48,897 nucleotides of DNA, from positions 1-48,897 of the forward strand of contig NZ_NXIB02000014.1 of assembly GCF_002412335.2 (NCBI RefSeq), written 5' to 3'. Origin of the DNA: Tychonema bourrellyi FEM_GT703 (GTDB taxonomy: Bacteria; Cyanobacteriota; Cyanobacteriia; Cyanobacteriales; Microcoleaceae). This document shows, piece by piece, positions 7,957 through 16,078 of the stretch. The position numbers and the translations under genes are program-made. A model generated the notes under the pieces. That model did not search any database. It was not told the DNA's origin and saw nothing but the letters and a program-made list of their open reading frames with translations. The stretch's first letter is position 1; each line of letters begins with the position of its first letter.

Positions 7957-8027
7957 GATTGTGATGCGTAGGCAGTGGAGGACACAGTAGGTTAAAATTA
8001 AGGTTAAAATTGTGCTAGAGGTTTTTT

Positions 8028-8399
8028 ATGGCTCAATTCACGATCGAAGTTCCTGATACACTTTTACCACAACTAGAGCAACTCCAAGACCGACTACCAA
8101 CACTACTAATGCAATGGCTATCAATTGCCAATCTGTCCAAGCAAAATATTACAGATAGATCGATCGCCTATGAAGAAGTGCTGGATTTTTTGATAACTCA
8201 ACCAACACCCTTAGAGATTTGGAATTTCAAGGTTTCAGAAACAGCTCAAAAGCGATTGGGAGAATTGCTCGATCGGAATCGAGAAGGTGGCTTGAATGAA
8301 AGCGAAACGGATGAACTCGACAGTTATGAGGAGTTAGATAGGTTGATGCAAATGCTGAAAATTCGTGCACATTCTACTCTTCTACCTGTAGCTTCCTAA
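8028..8399 (+). CDS. Conserved hypothetical protein paired with HNH nuclease
   Basis: A 123-residue acidic protein with no membrane segment. The N terminus (FTIEVPDTLLPQLEQL) resembles small ribbon-helix or coiled-coil starts. The C-terminal half contains a motif common in small cyanobacterial proteins, L-L-D-R-N-R-E-G-x-L-x-E-x-E-x-x-E-L-D-x-Y, ending in a helix with LMQMLKIRA. Genes carrying this motif are often followed directly by an HNH endonuclease, as here: its stop is two bases before the next ATG. It may therefore be a partner or inhibitor of that nuclease, but this is inference and the function is unknown. The ATG at 8028 follows GAGGTTTTTT, a fair ribosome binding site. Confidence 0.75.
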   Translation: MAQFTIEVPDTLLPQLEQLQDRLPTLLMQWLSIANLSKQNITDRSIAYEEVLDFLITQPTPLEIWNFKVSETAQKRLGELLDRNREGGLNESETDELDSYEELDRLMQMLKIRAHSTLLPVAS

Positions 8400-8401
8400 C
8401 A

Positions 8402-8800
8402 ATGACCTTAAAGATTTCACCTGCTTTACGCAGGGAGGTATTTCAGCGGGCAGAGGGAAGATGTGAGTATTGCAGACTGCATCAGGATTTCTCGATTTAT
8501 ACCCACGAGGTTGATCATGTAGTTGCGAGAAAACATGGTGGAAAAACAGTGCTAGAGAATCTGGCTTTATCGTGTTTGCCATGCAATCGATACAAGGGTT
8601 CGGATTTAACCAGTATCGATCCGCAGACGGGAGAAATTACGCGATTGTTCGATCCGCGATCGGATGTTTGGCCAGAGCATTTTATCTTGGAGAATGGCAG
8701 GATTATCGGCTTAAGTGCGATCGGCAGAACAACGATTTTTCTACTGAAAATCAATATAGTGACTGCGGTTAGGAATCGTCAGTTATTTGGCAATTTTTAA
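8402..8800 (+). CDS. HNH endonuclease
   Basis: A 132-residue HNH nuclease. The zinc-binding pairs C-E-Y-C (residues 24-27) and C-L-P-C-N frame the HNH core: H-E-V-D-H-V (His/Asp/His at about 35-40), N in LENLALSCLPCNRYKG. After the core comes the segment TGEITRLFDPRSDVWPEHF, typical of the cyanobacterial group of these enzymes. HNH proteins nick or cut DNA; the target of this subgroup is unknown. It is coupled to the upstream gene with a two-base gap, likely by translational coupling. It may be a solitary selfish or repair nuclease, since no methyltransferase is near. Confidence 0.88.
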   Translation: MTLKISPALRREVFQRAEGRCEYCRLHQDFSIYTHEVDHVVARKHGGKTVLENLALSCLPCNRYKGSDLTSIDPQTGEITRLFDPRSDVWPEHFILENGRIIGLSAIGRTTIFLLKINIVTAVRNRQLFGNF

Positions 8801-8827
8801 TTAATTGTTGGCGACGCGCAGGCAGTC

Positions 8828-8892
8828 AGAAACCGGGTTTTTACGAGAATATTTGATAACAGCCAGAGACATGGGAAAAAACCCGGTTTCTA
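8828..8892. repeat. Repeat family B, copy 4
   Basis: AGAAACCGGGTTTTTACGA and AAAAAACCCGGTTTCT are separated by about 30 bases. It is closely similar in arms and spacing to the copy at 12889-12955, so these two copies bracket the ROCO gene. Confidence 0.85.
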
Positions 8893-8907
8893 CGGGTGGT
8901 GATGCGT

Positions 8908-8990
8908 AGGCCACGGAGGACACGGCAATGCCGTTTCCCTACGATAATTTTGGGGTAGGGACACGGCACTGCCGTGTCCTCCGTGGCCGT
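8908..8990. repeat. Repeat family E: nested GGACACGGCA/TGCCGTGTC hairpins
   Basis: Two hairpins, GGACACGGCAATGCCGTTTCC and GGACACGGCACTGCCGTGTCC, sit inside an outer GGCCACGGA/TCCGTGGCC pairing. The unit GGGACACGGCA...TACCCCAAAATTAT recurs downstream of trpC (17631-17656), and a short form at 41229-41246 abuts the TnpB remnant. The 261-bp spacer at 8801-9061 holds only this and family B DNA. Confidence 0.75.
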
Positions 8991-9061
8991 GTCGTGATTC
9001 TTTCCCCACCAACCAAAAAATCCTGTCACAATCAAATGAAGACTACGGGGAGACAAAAGAT

Positions 9062-12000
9062 ATGACGCGAGAAGAGTTATTGCAGTTAATCGACAAAGCG
9101 GCGGATGAGGGCCAGACAGAATTGGATTTGGCGGGGTTGGGGTTGGAGGAATTGCCGCCGGAGATTGGCAAGTGCACGCAGCTTGAGACGTTGGTATTGG
9201 GGAAGTACGATGAGGAGAAACAAGAATTTATTGGAAATAAGCTAACTGAGTTTCCTGATGCTGTTCTGCAATTAACCAACTTAAAAATACTTAACCTCAG
9301 TAGCAATCAGATTACCGTCATCCCAGAGGCGATCGGGCAACTATCGAATCTGACAGTGCTTTCCCTCTATAACAATCAGATTACCGTCATCCCAGAGGCG
9401 ATCGCCCAACTATCGAATCTGACAGGGCTTGACCTCAGTAGCAATCAGATTACCGTCATCCCAGAGGCGATCGGGCAACTATCGAATCTGACAGTGCTTG
9501 GCCTCCATAGCAATCAGATTACCGTCATCCCAGAGGCGATCGGGCAACTATCGAATCTGACAGAGCTTGACCTCAGTAGCAATCAGATTACCGTCATCCC
9601 AGAGGCGATCGCCCAACTGTCGAATCTGACAGAGCTTTCCCTCCATAACAATCAGATTACCGTCATCCCAGAGGCGATCGCCCAACTGTCGAATCTGACA
9701 GTGCTTGACCTCAGTAGCAATCAGATTACCGTCATCCCAGAGGCGATCGGGCAACTATCGCATCTAAGAGGGCTTGACCTCAGAAGCAATCAGATTACCA
9801 TCATCCCAGAGGCGATCAGGCAACTATCGCATCTAAGAGGGCTTGACCTCAGAAGCAATCAGATTACCATCATCCCAGAGGCGATCAGGCAACTATCGCA
9901 TCTAAGAGGGCTTGACCTCAGAAGCAATCAGATTACCATCATCCCAGAGGCGATCGCCCAACTATCGAATCTAACAGAACTTTACCTCAATAGCAATCAG
10001 ATTACCGTCATCCCAGAGGCGATCGGGCAACTATCGAATTTGACACGGCTTGACCTCAGTAGCAATCAGATTACCGTCATCCCAGAGGCGATCGGGCAAC
10101 TATCGAATCTGACAAAACTTAACCTCAATAGCAATCAGATTACCGTCATTCCAGAGGCGATCGGGCAATTATCGAATCTGACAGGGCTTGGCCTCCATAG
10201 CAATCAGATTACCGTCATCCCAGAGGCGATCGGGCAATTATCGAATCTGACAGGGCTTTACCTCTTTAGCAATCAGATTACCGTCATCCCAGAGGCGATC
10301 GCCCAACTGTCGAATCTAACAAAACTTTACCTCTATAACAATCAGATTACCGTCATCCCAGAGGCGATCGCCCAACTGTCGAATTTGACAGGGCTTGGCC
10401 TCAGTGACAATCAGATTACCGTCATCCCAGAGGCGATCGGGCAACTATCGAATCTGACACTGCTTTACCTCTATAGCAATCAGATTACCGTCATCCCAGA
10501 GGCGATCGCCCAACTATCGAATCTGACAGAGCTTTCCCTCTTTAGCAATCAGATTACCGTCATCCCAGAGGCGATCGGGCAATTATCGAATCTAACAGAA
10601 CTTTACCTCAGTAACAATCAGATTACCGTCATCCCAGAGGCGATCGGGCAACTATCGAATCTAACAGAGCTTTCCCTCCATAACAATCAGATTACCGTCA
10701 TCCCAGAGGCGATCGGGCAATTATCGAATCTAACAGGGCTTGACCTCAGTAGCAATCAGATTGAAACGATTCCTGAATGCTTAGAAACACTGCCAAAACT
10801 TGAAAAACTCGATCTCCGCCGCAATCCCCTGCCCATTTCCCCAGAAGTTCTAGGCCCGGTAAACCTGAGCGAAGATCCCGGTACGCCCGCCACTATCTTC
10901 AACTACCTCCGCCAACTCCGCAGCGGCGAAGTCCTCCCCCTCAACGAAGCCAAAGTCCTCCTCGTCGGCCAAGGCAGCGTCGGCAAAACCTCCCTGATCA
11001 ACCGCCTCACCCACAACCAATACAATCCCAACCAACCCCAAACCGACGGACTCAACATCACAGACTGGCAAATTACAGTCAACACCAAACCCGTCAAACT
11101 CAACGTCTGGGACTTCGGCGGACAAGAAATCTACCACGCCACCCACCAATTTTTCCTCACCAAACGCAGCCTCTACCTCCTCGTCTGCAACTGCCGCACC
11201 AGCGAAGACGAAAACCGCCTCGAATACTGGCTGAAACTGATCGAAAGCTTCGGCGACGCATCCCCCGTCATCATCGTCGGCAACAAATGCGACGAACAAC
11301 CCCTGGATCTCAACCGCAAAGCCTTGCGCGACAAATATCCCAACATCAAAGCGATTATCGAAACCTCCTGCCAAAGTGGCACCGGCATCGACGAACTCCG
11401 CAGCGCCATCCACACCGAAATCTCCCAACTCAAGGAAGTCTACGATCTTTTGCCCCTAAGCTGGTTCCAAGTCAAACAGCGCCTGGAAAACCTGGACAAA
11501 GACATCATTAGCATCAGCGAATACGCCAGCATCTGCGGCAAAGAAAATATCTGGGAAGAAACCGACAAAACCCAACTGATCGGACTGCTGCACAACCTGG
11601 GCATTGTCCTCAACTTCCGCGAACACCCCATCCTGCAATCCACCAACATCCTCAATCCCCACTGGGTGACAGAAGGCATCTACGCCCTCCTCAGCGACGA
11701 CGCACTCAAAGTCAAAACCAAAGGCATTCTCACCTACGACGATCTCAGCCGCATCCTCGACTCAACTAAATATCCTAGCCACCATTACCGCGATCTCACC
11801 GAGTTGATGGGAGAATTTCAACTCTGCTTCCTCGTCAGCCATTGCAGCGCGCCGACTTTCCTGATCCCCGGCATCTTGCCCAAAGAAGAACCGGAACACA
11901 CCGAACTCGAAGGCGAAACCTTAGAATTTCAATATCACTATGGCATCCTCCCCGACAGCATCCTGTCGCGTTTCATCGTCCTCACCCACGAGAAAATCCA

Positions 12001-12880
12001 CAACAGCACCCACTGGCGCACGGGGGTAATGCTGGAGTACACCGAAGGCGCTGAGGTGTACAATATCGCCCGAATTAAATCTGACCCGGAAGATGAGAAA
12101 ATCTCGATCGCTGTTAGCGGGCGGGAATCGACGCGGCGTTCTTTCCTCAGCATGATTCGGGATACGTTTACCAAAATCCACAATTCTTTTGCGAATCTGG
12201 AAATCAGTCAATGGGTGCCGGTTCCCGGTTATCCCGATGCCGATCCGCTGGATTACGAGGAGTTGCTAGGATTGGAGGAGATGGGCGAGAATACGGTGCG
12301 CGTTGGGAAACTTAAACTTAAACTGGATTTGCGGCCGTTGTTGGATGGGTATGAGGCGATCGAACTTCGGCGCAGAAGGCAAATGGGCGATGAAAAATAT
12401 GGAAGAGAATATGATGACATTATAGATATAGCTAAACTAGCTGTTAGTAGACCAATTATTAATAAAGCAGAAGCTAAAGTTATGACTCAAGATTCTTCCA
12501 AAACCAACAATTTCAACGGCCCGATGTCTGGTGTGATCGGCAGCGACAACGCCCAAGTCAGCAATAACGAGTTTATTCAAAACAATAACGCCAATACTGC
12601 GGAAATTCTCAAACTGATTTCATCGATGCGTGAAACAGCTACGCAGTTTCCCGAAGACATTCGCGATGGTGTAATTATCGATATTGAAGATGTCGAAGCG
12701 GAAATTAAGAAACCGGAAAGCCAATGGAATAGAGACAGGTTAAAGAAGAGCTTGACTGCGATGATTGCGGCGGCTACTGCGATCGCCATTCCGATCGCAG
12801 GGATGACTGATTTTGCTAGTAGTGCGATCGATTTAGGTAAAAAAGTGGGTATTGAACTCAAGCTACCATCGGCACGGTAA
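9062..12880 (+). CDS. ROCO protein: LRR - Roc GTPase - COR, with glycine/asparagine and hydrophobic C-terminal tail
   Basis: A 1272-residue ROCO-family GTPase. After a short N-terminal helix region, leucine-rich repeats run from about residue 73 to 600 (22 units of 23 residues, NQITVIPEAIGQLSNLT type). The Roc domain (about 628-800) has the P-loop GQGSVGKTS (about 635-643), switch motif DFGGQE (about 683), and NKCD (about 741) for guanine recognition. A COR dimerisation domain follows to about 1065. ROCO proteins are nucleotide-dependent dimeric switches; bacterial ones rarely have a known pathway. The tail is unusual: a highly charged region, an Asn-rich GPMSGVIGSDNAQVSNN stretch (about 1150-1190) and a hydrophobic Ala/Ile segment (about 1231-1256) that could enter a membrane. 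The LRR DNA is nearly uniform, while the Roc-COR part is GC-richer. The gene is bracketed by family B repeats. Confidence 0.92.
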   Translation: MTREELLQLIDKAADEGQTELDLAGLGLEELPPEIGKCTQLETLVLGKYDEEKQEFIGNKLTEFPDAVLQLTNLKILNLSSNQITVIPEAIGQLSNLTVLSLYNNQITVIPEAIAQLSNLTGLDLSSNQITVIPEAIGQLSNLTVLGLHSNQITVIPEAIGQLSNLTELDLSSNQITVIPEAIAQLSNLTELSLHNNQITVIPEAIAQLSNLTVLDLSSNQITVIPEAIGQLSHLRGLDLRSNQITIIPEAIRQLSHLRGLDLRSNQITIIPEAIRQLSHLRGLDLRSNQITIIPEAIAQLSNLTELYLNSNQITVIPEAIGQLSNLTRLDLSSNQITVIPEAIGQLSNLTKLNLNSNQITVIPEAIGQLSNLTGLGLHSNQITVIPEAIGQLSNLTGLYLFSNQITVIPEAIAQLSNLTKLYLYNNQITVIPEAIAQLSNLTGLGLSDNQITVIPEAIGQLSNLTLLYLYSNQITVIPEAIAQLSNLTELSLFSNQITVIPEAIGQLSNLTELYLSNNQITVIPEAIGQLSNLTELSLHNNQITVIPEAIGQLSNLTGLDLSSNQIETIPECLETLPKLEKLDLRRNPLPISPEVLGPVNLSEDPGTPATIFNYLRQLRSGEVLPLNEAKVLLVGQGSVGKTSLINRLTHNQYNPNQPQTDGLNITDWQITVNTKPVKLNVWDFGGQEIYHATHQFFLTKRSLYLLVCNCRTSEDENRLEYWLKLIESFGDASPVIIVGNKCDEQPLDLNRKALRDKYPNIKAIIETSCQSGTGIDELRSAIHTEISQLKEVYDLLPLSWFQVKQRLENLDKDIISISEYASICGKENIWEETDKTQLIGLLHNLGIVLNFREHPILQSTNILNPHWVTEGIYALLSDDALKVKTKGILTYDDLSRILDSTKYPSHHYRDLTELMGEFQLCFLVSHCSAPTFLIPGILPKEEPEHTELEGETLEFQYHYGILPDSILSRFIVLTHEKIHNSTHWRTGVMLEYTEGAEVYNIARIKSDPEDEKISIAVSGRESTRRSFLSMIRDTFTKIHNSFANLEISQWVPVPGYPDADPLDYEELLGLEEMGENTVRVGKLKLKLDLRPLLDGYEAIELRRRRQMGDEKYGREYDDIIDIAKLAVSRPIINKAEAKVMTQDSSKTNNFNGPMSGVIGSDNAQVSNNEFIQNNNANTAEILKLISSMRETATQFPEDIRDGVIIDIEDVEAEIKKPESQWNRDRLKKSLTAMIAAATAIAIPIAGMTDFASSAIDLGKKVGIELKLPSAR
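9278..10795 (+). repeat. 22 tandem 69-bp LRR units inside the ROCO gene
   Basis: Exactly 22 units of 69 bp (1518 bp, residues 73-578) with no indels. Twenty-one are nearly identical; the last begins to diverge. Units 8-10 (9755-9961, HLRGLDLRSNQITIIPEAIR type) are an almost perfect triplication. Every unit carries GCGATCGG, GCGATCGC or GCGATCAG at the same place. Confidence 0.95.
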
Positions 12881-12888
12881 ATGTGGCC

Positions 12889-12955
12889 CAGAAACCGGGT
12901 TTTTTACGAAATACTTCATTCCCACTCACAAATTCGCTGAAAACCCGGTTTCTTT
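12889..12955. repeat. Repeat family B, copy 5
   Basis: AGAAACCGGGTTTTTTACGAAAT and GAAAACCCGGTTTCT arms, starting nine bases after the ROCO stop codon. It may serve as the terminator of that gene. Confidence 0.85.
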
Positions 12956-13029
12956 AGTCAGAGTGCGTCATTCCGTATTTAGCGGTTAAGAGGTATGATA
13001 GTAATAAGTAAGTTATTTATCAATTGATT

Positions 13030-13449
13030 ATGTCTGCCAAAGATGTTTTTCATGAAGTTGTCAAAACAGCTTTACAAAAGGAGGGCTGGCGCATCACCCA
13101 CGATCCGTTTCAAATTAGTGTGGGCGGTGTCGATATGTCGATCGACCTGGGAGCCGAAAAGCTGATTGCGGCAGAAAGGCAAGGCGAGAAAATTGCTGTT
13201 GAGGTGAAAAGTTTTTTAGCAAAGTCGTCGCCAATTTCGGAATTTCATAGAGCATTGGGGCAGTTCATCAATTATCGAGCGGCACTGAAGCAAAAAGAAG
13301 GCGATCGCATTTTGTACTTGGCTGTACCGCTAATAACTTATGAAGAATTCTTTCAACTGGAGTTTCCGAAAGCAAGGGTGGAAGAAAATCAGGTAAAAAT
13401 GATAGTGTACGATATAGCAAATGAGGCAATTGTACAATGGAAAAATTAA
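13030..13449 (+). CDS. xisH: XisH-like element excision factor / PD-(D/E)XK fold protein
   Basis: A 139-residue XisH-family protein. Family signatures visible: SAKDVFHEVVKTALQKEGW at the N terminus, DPFQISVGGVDMSIDLGAEKLIAAE, VEVKSF (nuclease-like E-x-K), a LGQFINYRAAL helix and YLAVP. In Anabaena, XisH and XisI are needed together with the recombinase XisF to excise the fdxN element from the nitrogenase locus. No recombinase or nif gene occurs here, so a solo role is more likely; the fold resembles restriction-type nucleases. The ATG at 13030 is preferred over an in-frame TTG at 13024. The gene overlaps xisI by 13 bp, so the two are certainly cotranscribed and probably translationally coupled. 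Confidence 0.9.
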   Translation: MSAKDVFHEVVKTALQKEGWRITHDPFQISVGGVDMSIDLGAEKLIAAERQGEKIAVEVKSFLAKSSPISEFHRALGQFINYRAALKQKEGDRILYLAVPLITYEEFFQLEFPKARVEENQVKMIVYDIANEAIVQWKN

Positions 13450-13772
13450 TCAAATATCGACAAATCGTGCAGCAAATGTTGCAGGAGTATGGCAAGCATA
13501 AGCCAGCTCATGGAGACATTGAAGTCGAGACAATTTTTGATACAAAACGAGATTACTACCAAGTTTTTCTAGTGGGTTGGGATGACCACAAGAGAGTTCA
13601 TCACTGTAGTATTCACATTGATATTAAGGGCGGAAAAATCTGGCTTCAGTGGAATGCAACTGAAGATGATATTGCTGAGAATTTAGTCATAGCAGGAGTT
13701 CCAAAGGAAGATATTGTTTGGGGATTTCAACCGCCGTTGATGCGAAAATATACGGGTTATGCAGTAGAGTAG
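13437..13772 (+). CDS. xisI: XisI-like protein
   Basis: A 111-residue XisI-family protein and obligate neighbour of XisH in cyanobacteria. Visible features: LIKYRQIVQQMLQEY at the start, a YQVFLVGWDD strand, HCSIHIDIKGGKIWLQWNATE, then AENLVIAGVPKEDIVWGFQP and the conserved end MRKYTGYAVE. Its biochemical role is not established beyond genetic need for fdxN excision in Anabaena. The ATG at 13437 lies inside the last codons of xisH. The pairing and the presence of many unlinked copies in cyanobacterial genomes would also fit a toxin-antitoxin-like or regulatory pair; that is inference. Confidence 0.92.
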   Translation: MEKLIKYRQIVQQMLQEYGKHKPAHGDIEVETIFDTKRDYYQVFLVGWDDHKRVHHCSIHIDIKGGKIWLQWNATEDDIAENLVIAGVPKEDIVWGFQPPLMRKYTGYAVE

Positions 13773-13960
13773 AGAGCAAATCGTGAAATGTTTTGCCTTC
13801 TTCCTACTATTAATATCCTGGTTCTCGATCGCACTTACCGAACATTATCTGAACTTTATCTAAATTTTACCTTAACTTTTTCAGTTTCCTTAGTCAACAG
13901 CCAACAGCCAACTGCCATCAAACGTGCTACAACAGGTATGATCTACATTCGGTCAATTTA

Positions 13961-14656
13961 ATGGCTGCACTCACTCTCGATCGCAATCCCTGTGTTCTAC
14001 TGGTTGAAACAGACGAAGTTCTCGCCGGACACTTGAGCATGGACTTAAAATCCTCCGGTTACGAACCAATAGTCGCTTCTAACCTCGCCACAGGCCAACA
14101 TTTAGCCCATGAATTGCAGCCAGCTTTGATTGTAATTGACAGAATGTTGGGGGGAGAGTCGGGACTGTCCCTATGTTCTCACATCAGAAGTGTGGGGAGT
14201 CGAGTGCCAGTATTGCTATTGATGGGGCGGGATACGGTGGACGATCGCGTGGCTTGTCTGGAAGCTGGCGCGGACGATTATTTTCTCAAGCCCTACCGCA
14301 GTGAGGATTTTTTACAGTTGGTGCGCTTGTATTTGCAGCCGGATACTAGCAGCAATCACCAATTGAGGTTTGGCGATTTAGTCTTGGATTTGGCTAGTCG
14401 GCGTGCTCTACGCAACGGACGGGCGATCGACCTGACAATGAAAGAGTTTGAACTGTTAAAGTATTTGATGGAGAATCCCCGCGAAGTTTTGACTCGCGAA
14501 AAAATTCTCGAAAATGTTTGGGGTTACGATTTTCTGGGCGAATCGAATGTGATTGAGGTTTACATTCGCTATTTGCGGCTCAAGATTGAAGATGAGGGCG
14601 AAAAGCGGTTGATTCAGACGGTGCGTGGTGTTGGTTATGTGATGCGGGAAGCTTGA
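13961..14656 (+). CDS. nblR: OmpR-type response regulator, NblR-like
   Basis: A 231-residue protein with a receiver domain (residues 11-125) and a winged-helix OmpR/PhoB DNA-binding domain (about 135-230, ending VRGVGYVMREA). It resembles cyanobacterial NblR, which controls phycobilisome degradation and survival under nutrient and light stress. The receiver is atypical: the acidic pair reads V-E-T-D-E instead of D-D, and the switch Ser/Thr is Met88, while Asp60 (VIDRML) and Lys110 (LKPY) are kept. NblR is known for working without canonical phosphorylation, so this agrees with the assignment. No histidine kinase is adjacent. The upstream spacer (13773-13960) is AT-rich with a few CAACAGC repeats. 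Orthology should be read as likely, not proven. Confidence 0.75.
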   Translation: MAALTLDRNPCVLLVETDEVLAGHLSMDLKSSGYEPIVASNLATGQHLAHELQPALIVIDRMLGGESGLSLCSHIRSVGSRVPVLLLMGRDTVDDRVACLEAGADDYFLKPYRSEDFLQLVRLYLQPDTSSNHQLRFGDLVLDLASRRALRNGRAIDLTMKEFELLKYLMENPREVLTREKILENVWGYDFLGESNVIEVYIRYLRLKIEDEGEKRLIQTVRGVGYVMREA

Positions 14657-14658
14657 AG

Positions 14659-14752
14659 CAGTCATTAGTCATTAGTCATTAGTCAGTAGTCAGTAGTCAG
14701 CAACCATAATTCTCATGCCCAATGCCCGATTCCCAATGCCCAATGCCCTATT
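14659..14752. repeat. CATTAGT / CAGTAGT and TGCCCAA tandem repeats at start of DUF192 gene
   Basis: A run of 7-bp CATTAGT and CAGTAGT units is followed by ATGCCCAATGCCCGATTCCCAA-type units. The second set overlaps the start of the DUF192 gene and supplies its possible start codons. Confidence 0.85.
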
Positions 14753-15242
14753 ACCAATTGGGCTAATTATATTTTTGCTGGGATGTTCGCCGACTTTGCC
14801 TGTTGCAAGTAATAGTGATCCTGGTATTTTCGTCTCGCAGTCTCCGACACCGACTTCATCGGGTCAAGTTTTGCCGGTTTCTGCTAGAGCTCAGATAGCC
14901 GATCGCCCGATCGAACTGGAAGTCGCTAAAACCCCCGAACAACAGGCTATGGGTTTAATGTACAGAACATCTTTACCCGATAACAGAGGAATGCTGTTTG
15001 AGTTTAAACCTGCGCGGTGGGTCAATTTTTGGATGAAAAATTGCCAGATTTCTCTGGATATGATTTTTCTGCGAGATGGAGTGGTGACAGCGATCCAAGC
15101 CGGGGCACCTCCTTGTACAGCAGATCCTTGTCCCACCTACGGCCCAGATACTATTGTGGATCAAGTAATCGAACTCCGTAGCGGGCGGGCTGCTGAACTT
15201 GGTGTTAAGGTGGGCGATCGAATTGCGATCGACTTCTTTTAA
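14715..15242 (+). CDS. DUF192 domain lipoprotein
   Basis: A 175-residue protein with a hydrophobic start and a lipobox, I-F-L-L-G-C (Cys at about residue 23), so it is likely a lipoprotein anchored on the outer face of the inner membrane or in the thylakoid lumen. After a Ser/Thr/Pro linker, the DUF192 domain (about 55-172) shows TPEQQAMGLMYRTSLPDNRGMLF, W-x-N-F-W-M-K-N-C-x-I-S-L-D-M-I-F-L and a GDRIAIDFF end, all typical. The domain's function is unknown. The first codons (MPNARFPMPNA) are encoded by the TGCCCAA repeat; start could be 14715 or the ATG at 14736, and the real signal peptide needs only the latter. Confidence 0.85.
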   Translation: MPNARFPMPNALLPIGLIIFLLGCSPTLPVASNSDPGIFVSQSPTPTSSGQVLPVSARAQIADRPIELEVAKTPEQQAMGLMYRTSLPDNRGMLFEFKPARWVNFWMKNCQISLDMIFLRDGVVTAIQAGAPPCTADPCPTYGPDTIVDQVIELRSGRAAELGVKVGDRIAIDFF

Positions 15243-15814
15243 CCTAATTTTTACTCATTTTAGGTTGATTTTGCCAGAAAATCGGTTTAGGGCCACAGTC
15301 CATCAAGCTTGTAAAAATTTAGAAACTTTACAAAAATTGATTAAATCTGTTAAATTATTAATAATAAAGTCACTATAAATACCAAAAGATTTGCTACGAT
15401 GTCAATCTTAGTAAGCCCAGTCCTCAGACTGTTTGCCATATCTGACCTATTTTGCTCAAGTAAATTTGCGGATTCTGCATTTTGGCAGATGAAGTTGAAC
15501 CCTGAACATGATTTAGTAGTCTTAAGTAGGTAGCAGAATTGATTGAGATTCGGGCTGCAAAGATGCAGAGGTATTCAGTTTAGGTTCGATCGCACATCCT
15601 GCGATCCCATAGCGAAAAAAATTCCAAAACCTTTCACTTTTTGGGAAAGGTTGGCTTTAGAGTCGCACTCAGCAATAAACTTTCCATTTTTAACTGCAAA
15701 TACTGTTTTTACAGATATCAACGGTTTCAAGACAGATTTAAAACTGGCTTATTACTAATCACAAAAATCAGGTTCGCATCTGACAATGGTGTCCTACACT
15801 TGGAGGTGAAAATC
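15243..15814. other. 572-bp intergenic region, no gene seen
   Basis: This is the longest spacer in the window. It is AT-rich up to about 15400, then mixed. A 71-codon frame at 15543-15758 has no family resemblance or good start and is not counted. The length and the good GGAGGTG site at its end suggest a long 5' leader for the DUF2949 gene, or an unrecognised small RNA, but I see no defined riboswitch or hairpin series. Confidence 0.5.
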
Positions 15815-16030
15815 ATGGCACCCGGTACATACACAAAATTAATTCGATTTTTACAAGAAGATTTGGCAATTTCTCGTGCATCAATTGATGTGGCTGAACG
15901 TGTTGGCGCAAATGAACGGCAGCAACGCGATCGCGACCCGAATTCCCTGCCAATGGTATTGTGGCAGTACGGTTTGGTGACACTAGAACAATTAGATAAA
16001 ATCTTTGATTGGTTAGCCCAAGCATATTAA
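15815..16030 (+). CDS. DUF2949 family small protein
   Basis: A 71-residue protein of the cyanobacterial DUF2949 family, recognisable by TKLIRFLQEDLAISRASI near the start and the ending PMVLWQYGLVTLEQLDKIFDW. All-helical and soluble by appearance; function unknown. The frame is open to 15641, but the ATG at 15815 has a strong GGAGGTG six bases upstream and gives the normal family length. A family A repeat follows 48 bases after the stop. The gene stands alone, with a very long upstream spacer. Confidence 0.88.
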   Translation: MAPGTYTKLIRFLQEDLAISRASIDVAERVGANERQQRDRDPNSLPMVLWQYGLVTLEQLDKIFDWLAQAY

Positions 16031-16078
16031 AAGGATTTTAGATTTGAGACAATATCCAAAATCCAAAATCCTTTTAAT

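Noticed and set aside
10850..11428. 192-codon minus-strand frame inside the ROCO gene
   Set aside because: It is the antisense shadow of a GC-rich coding region with Val/Asp/Phe-rich low-complexity translation.
13030..13772. fdxN-type excisable element at xisH/xisI
   Set aside because: No site-specific recombinase, nif genes or matching direct repeats are seen near the pair.
15543..15758. 71-codon plus-strand frame in the large spacer
   Set aside because: No ATG start, no ribosome binding site and no recognisable family.
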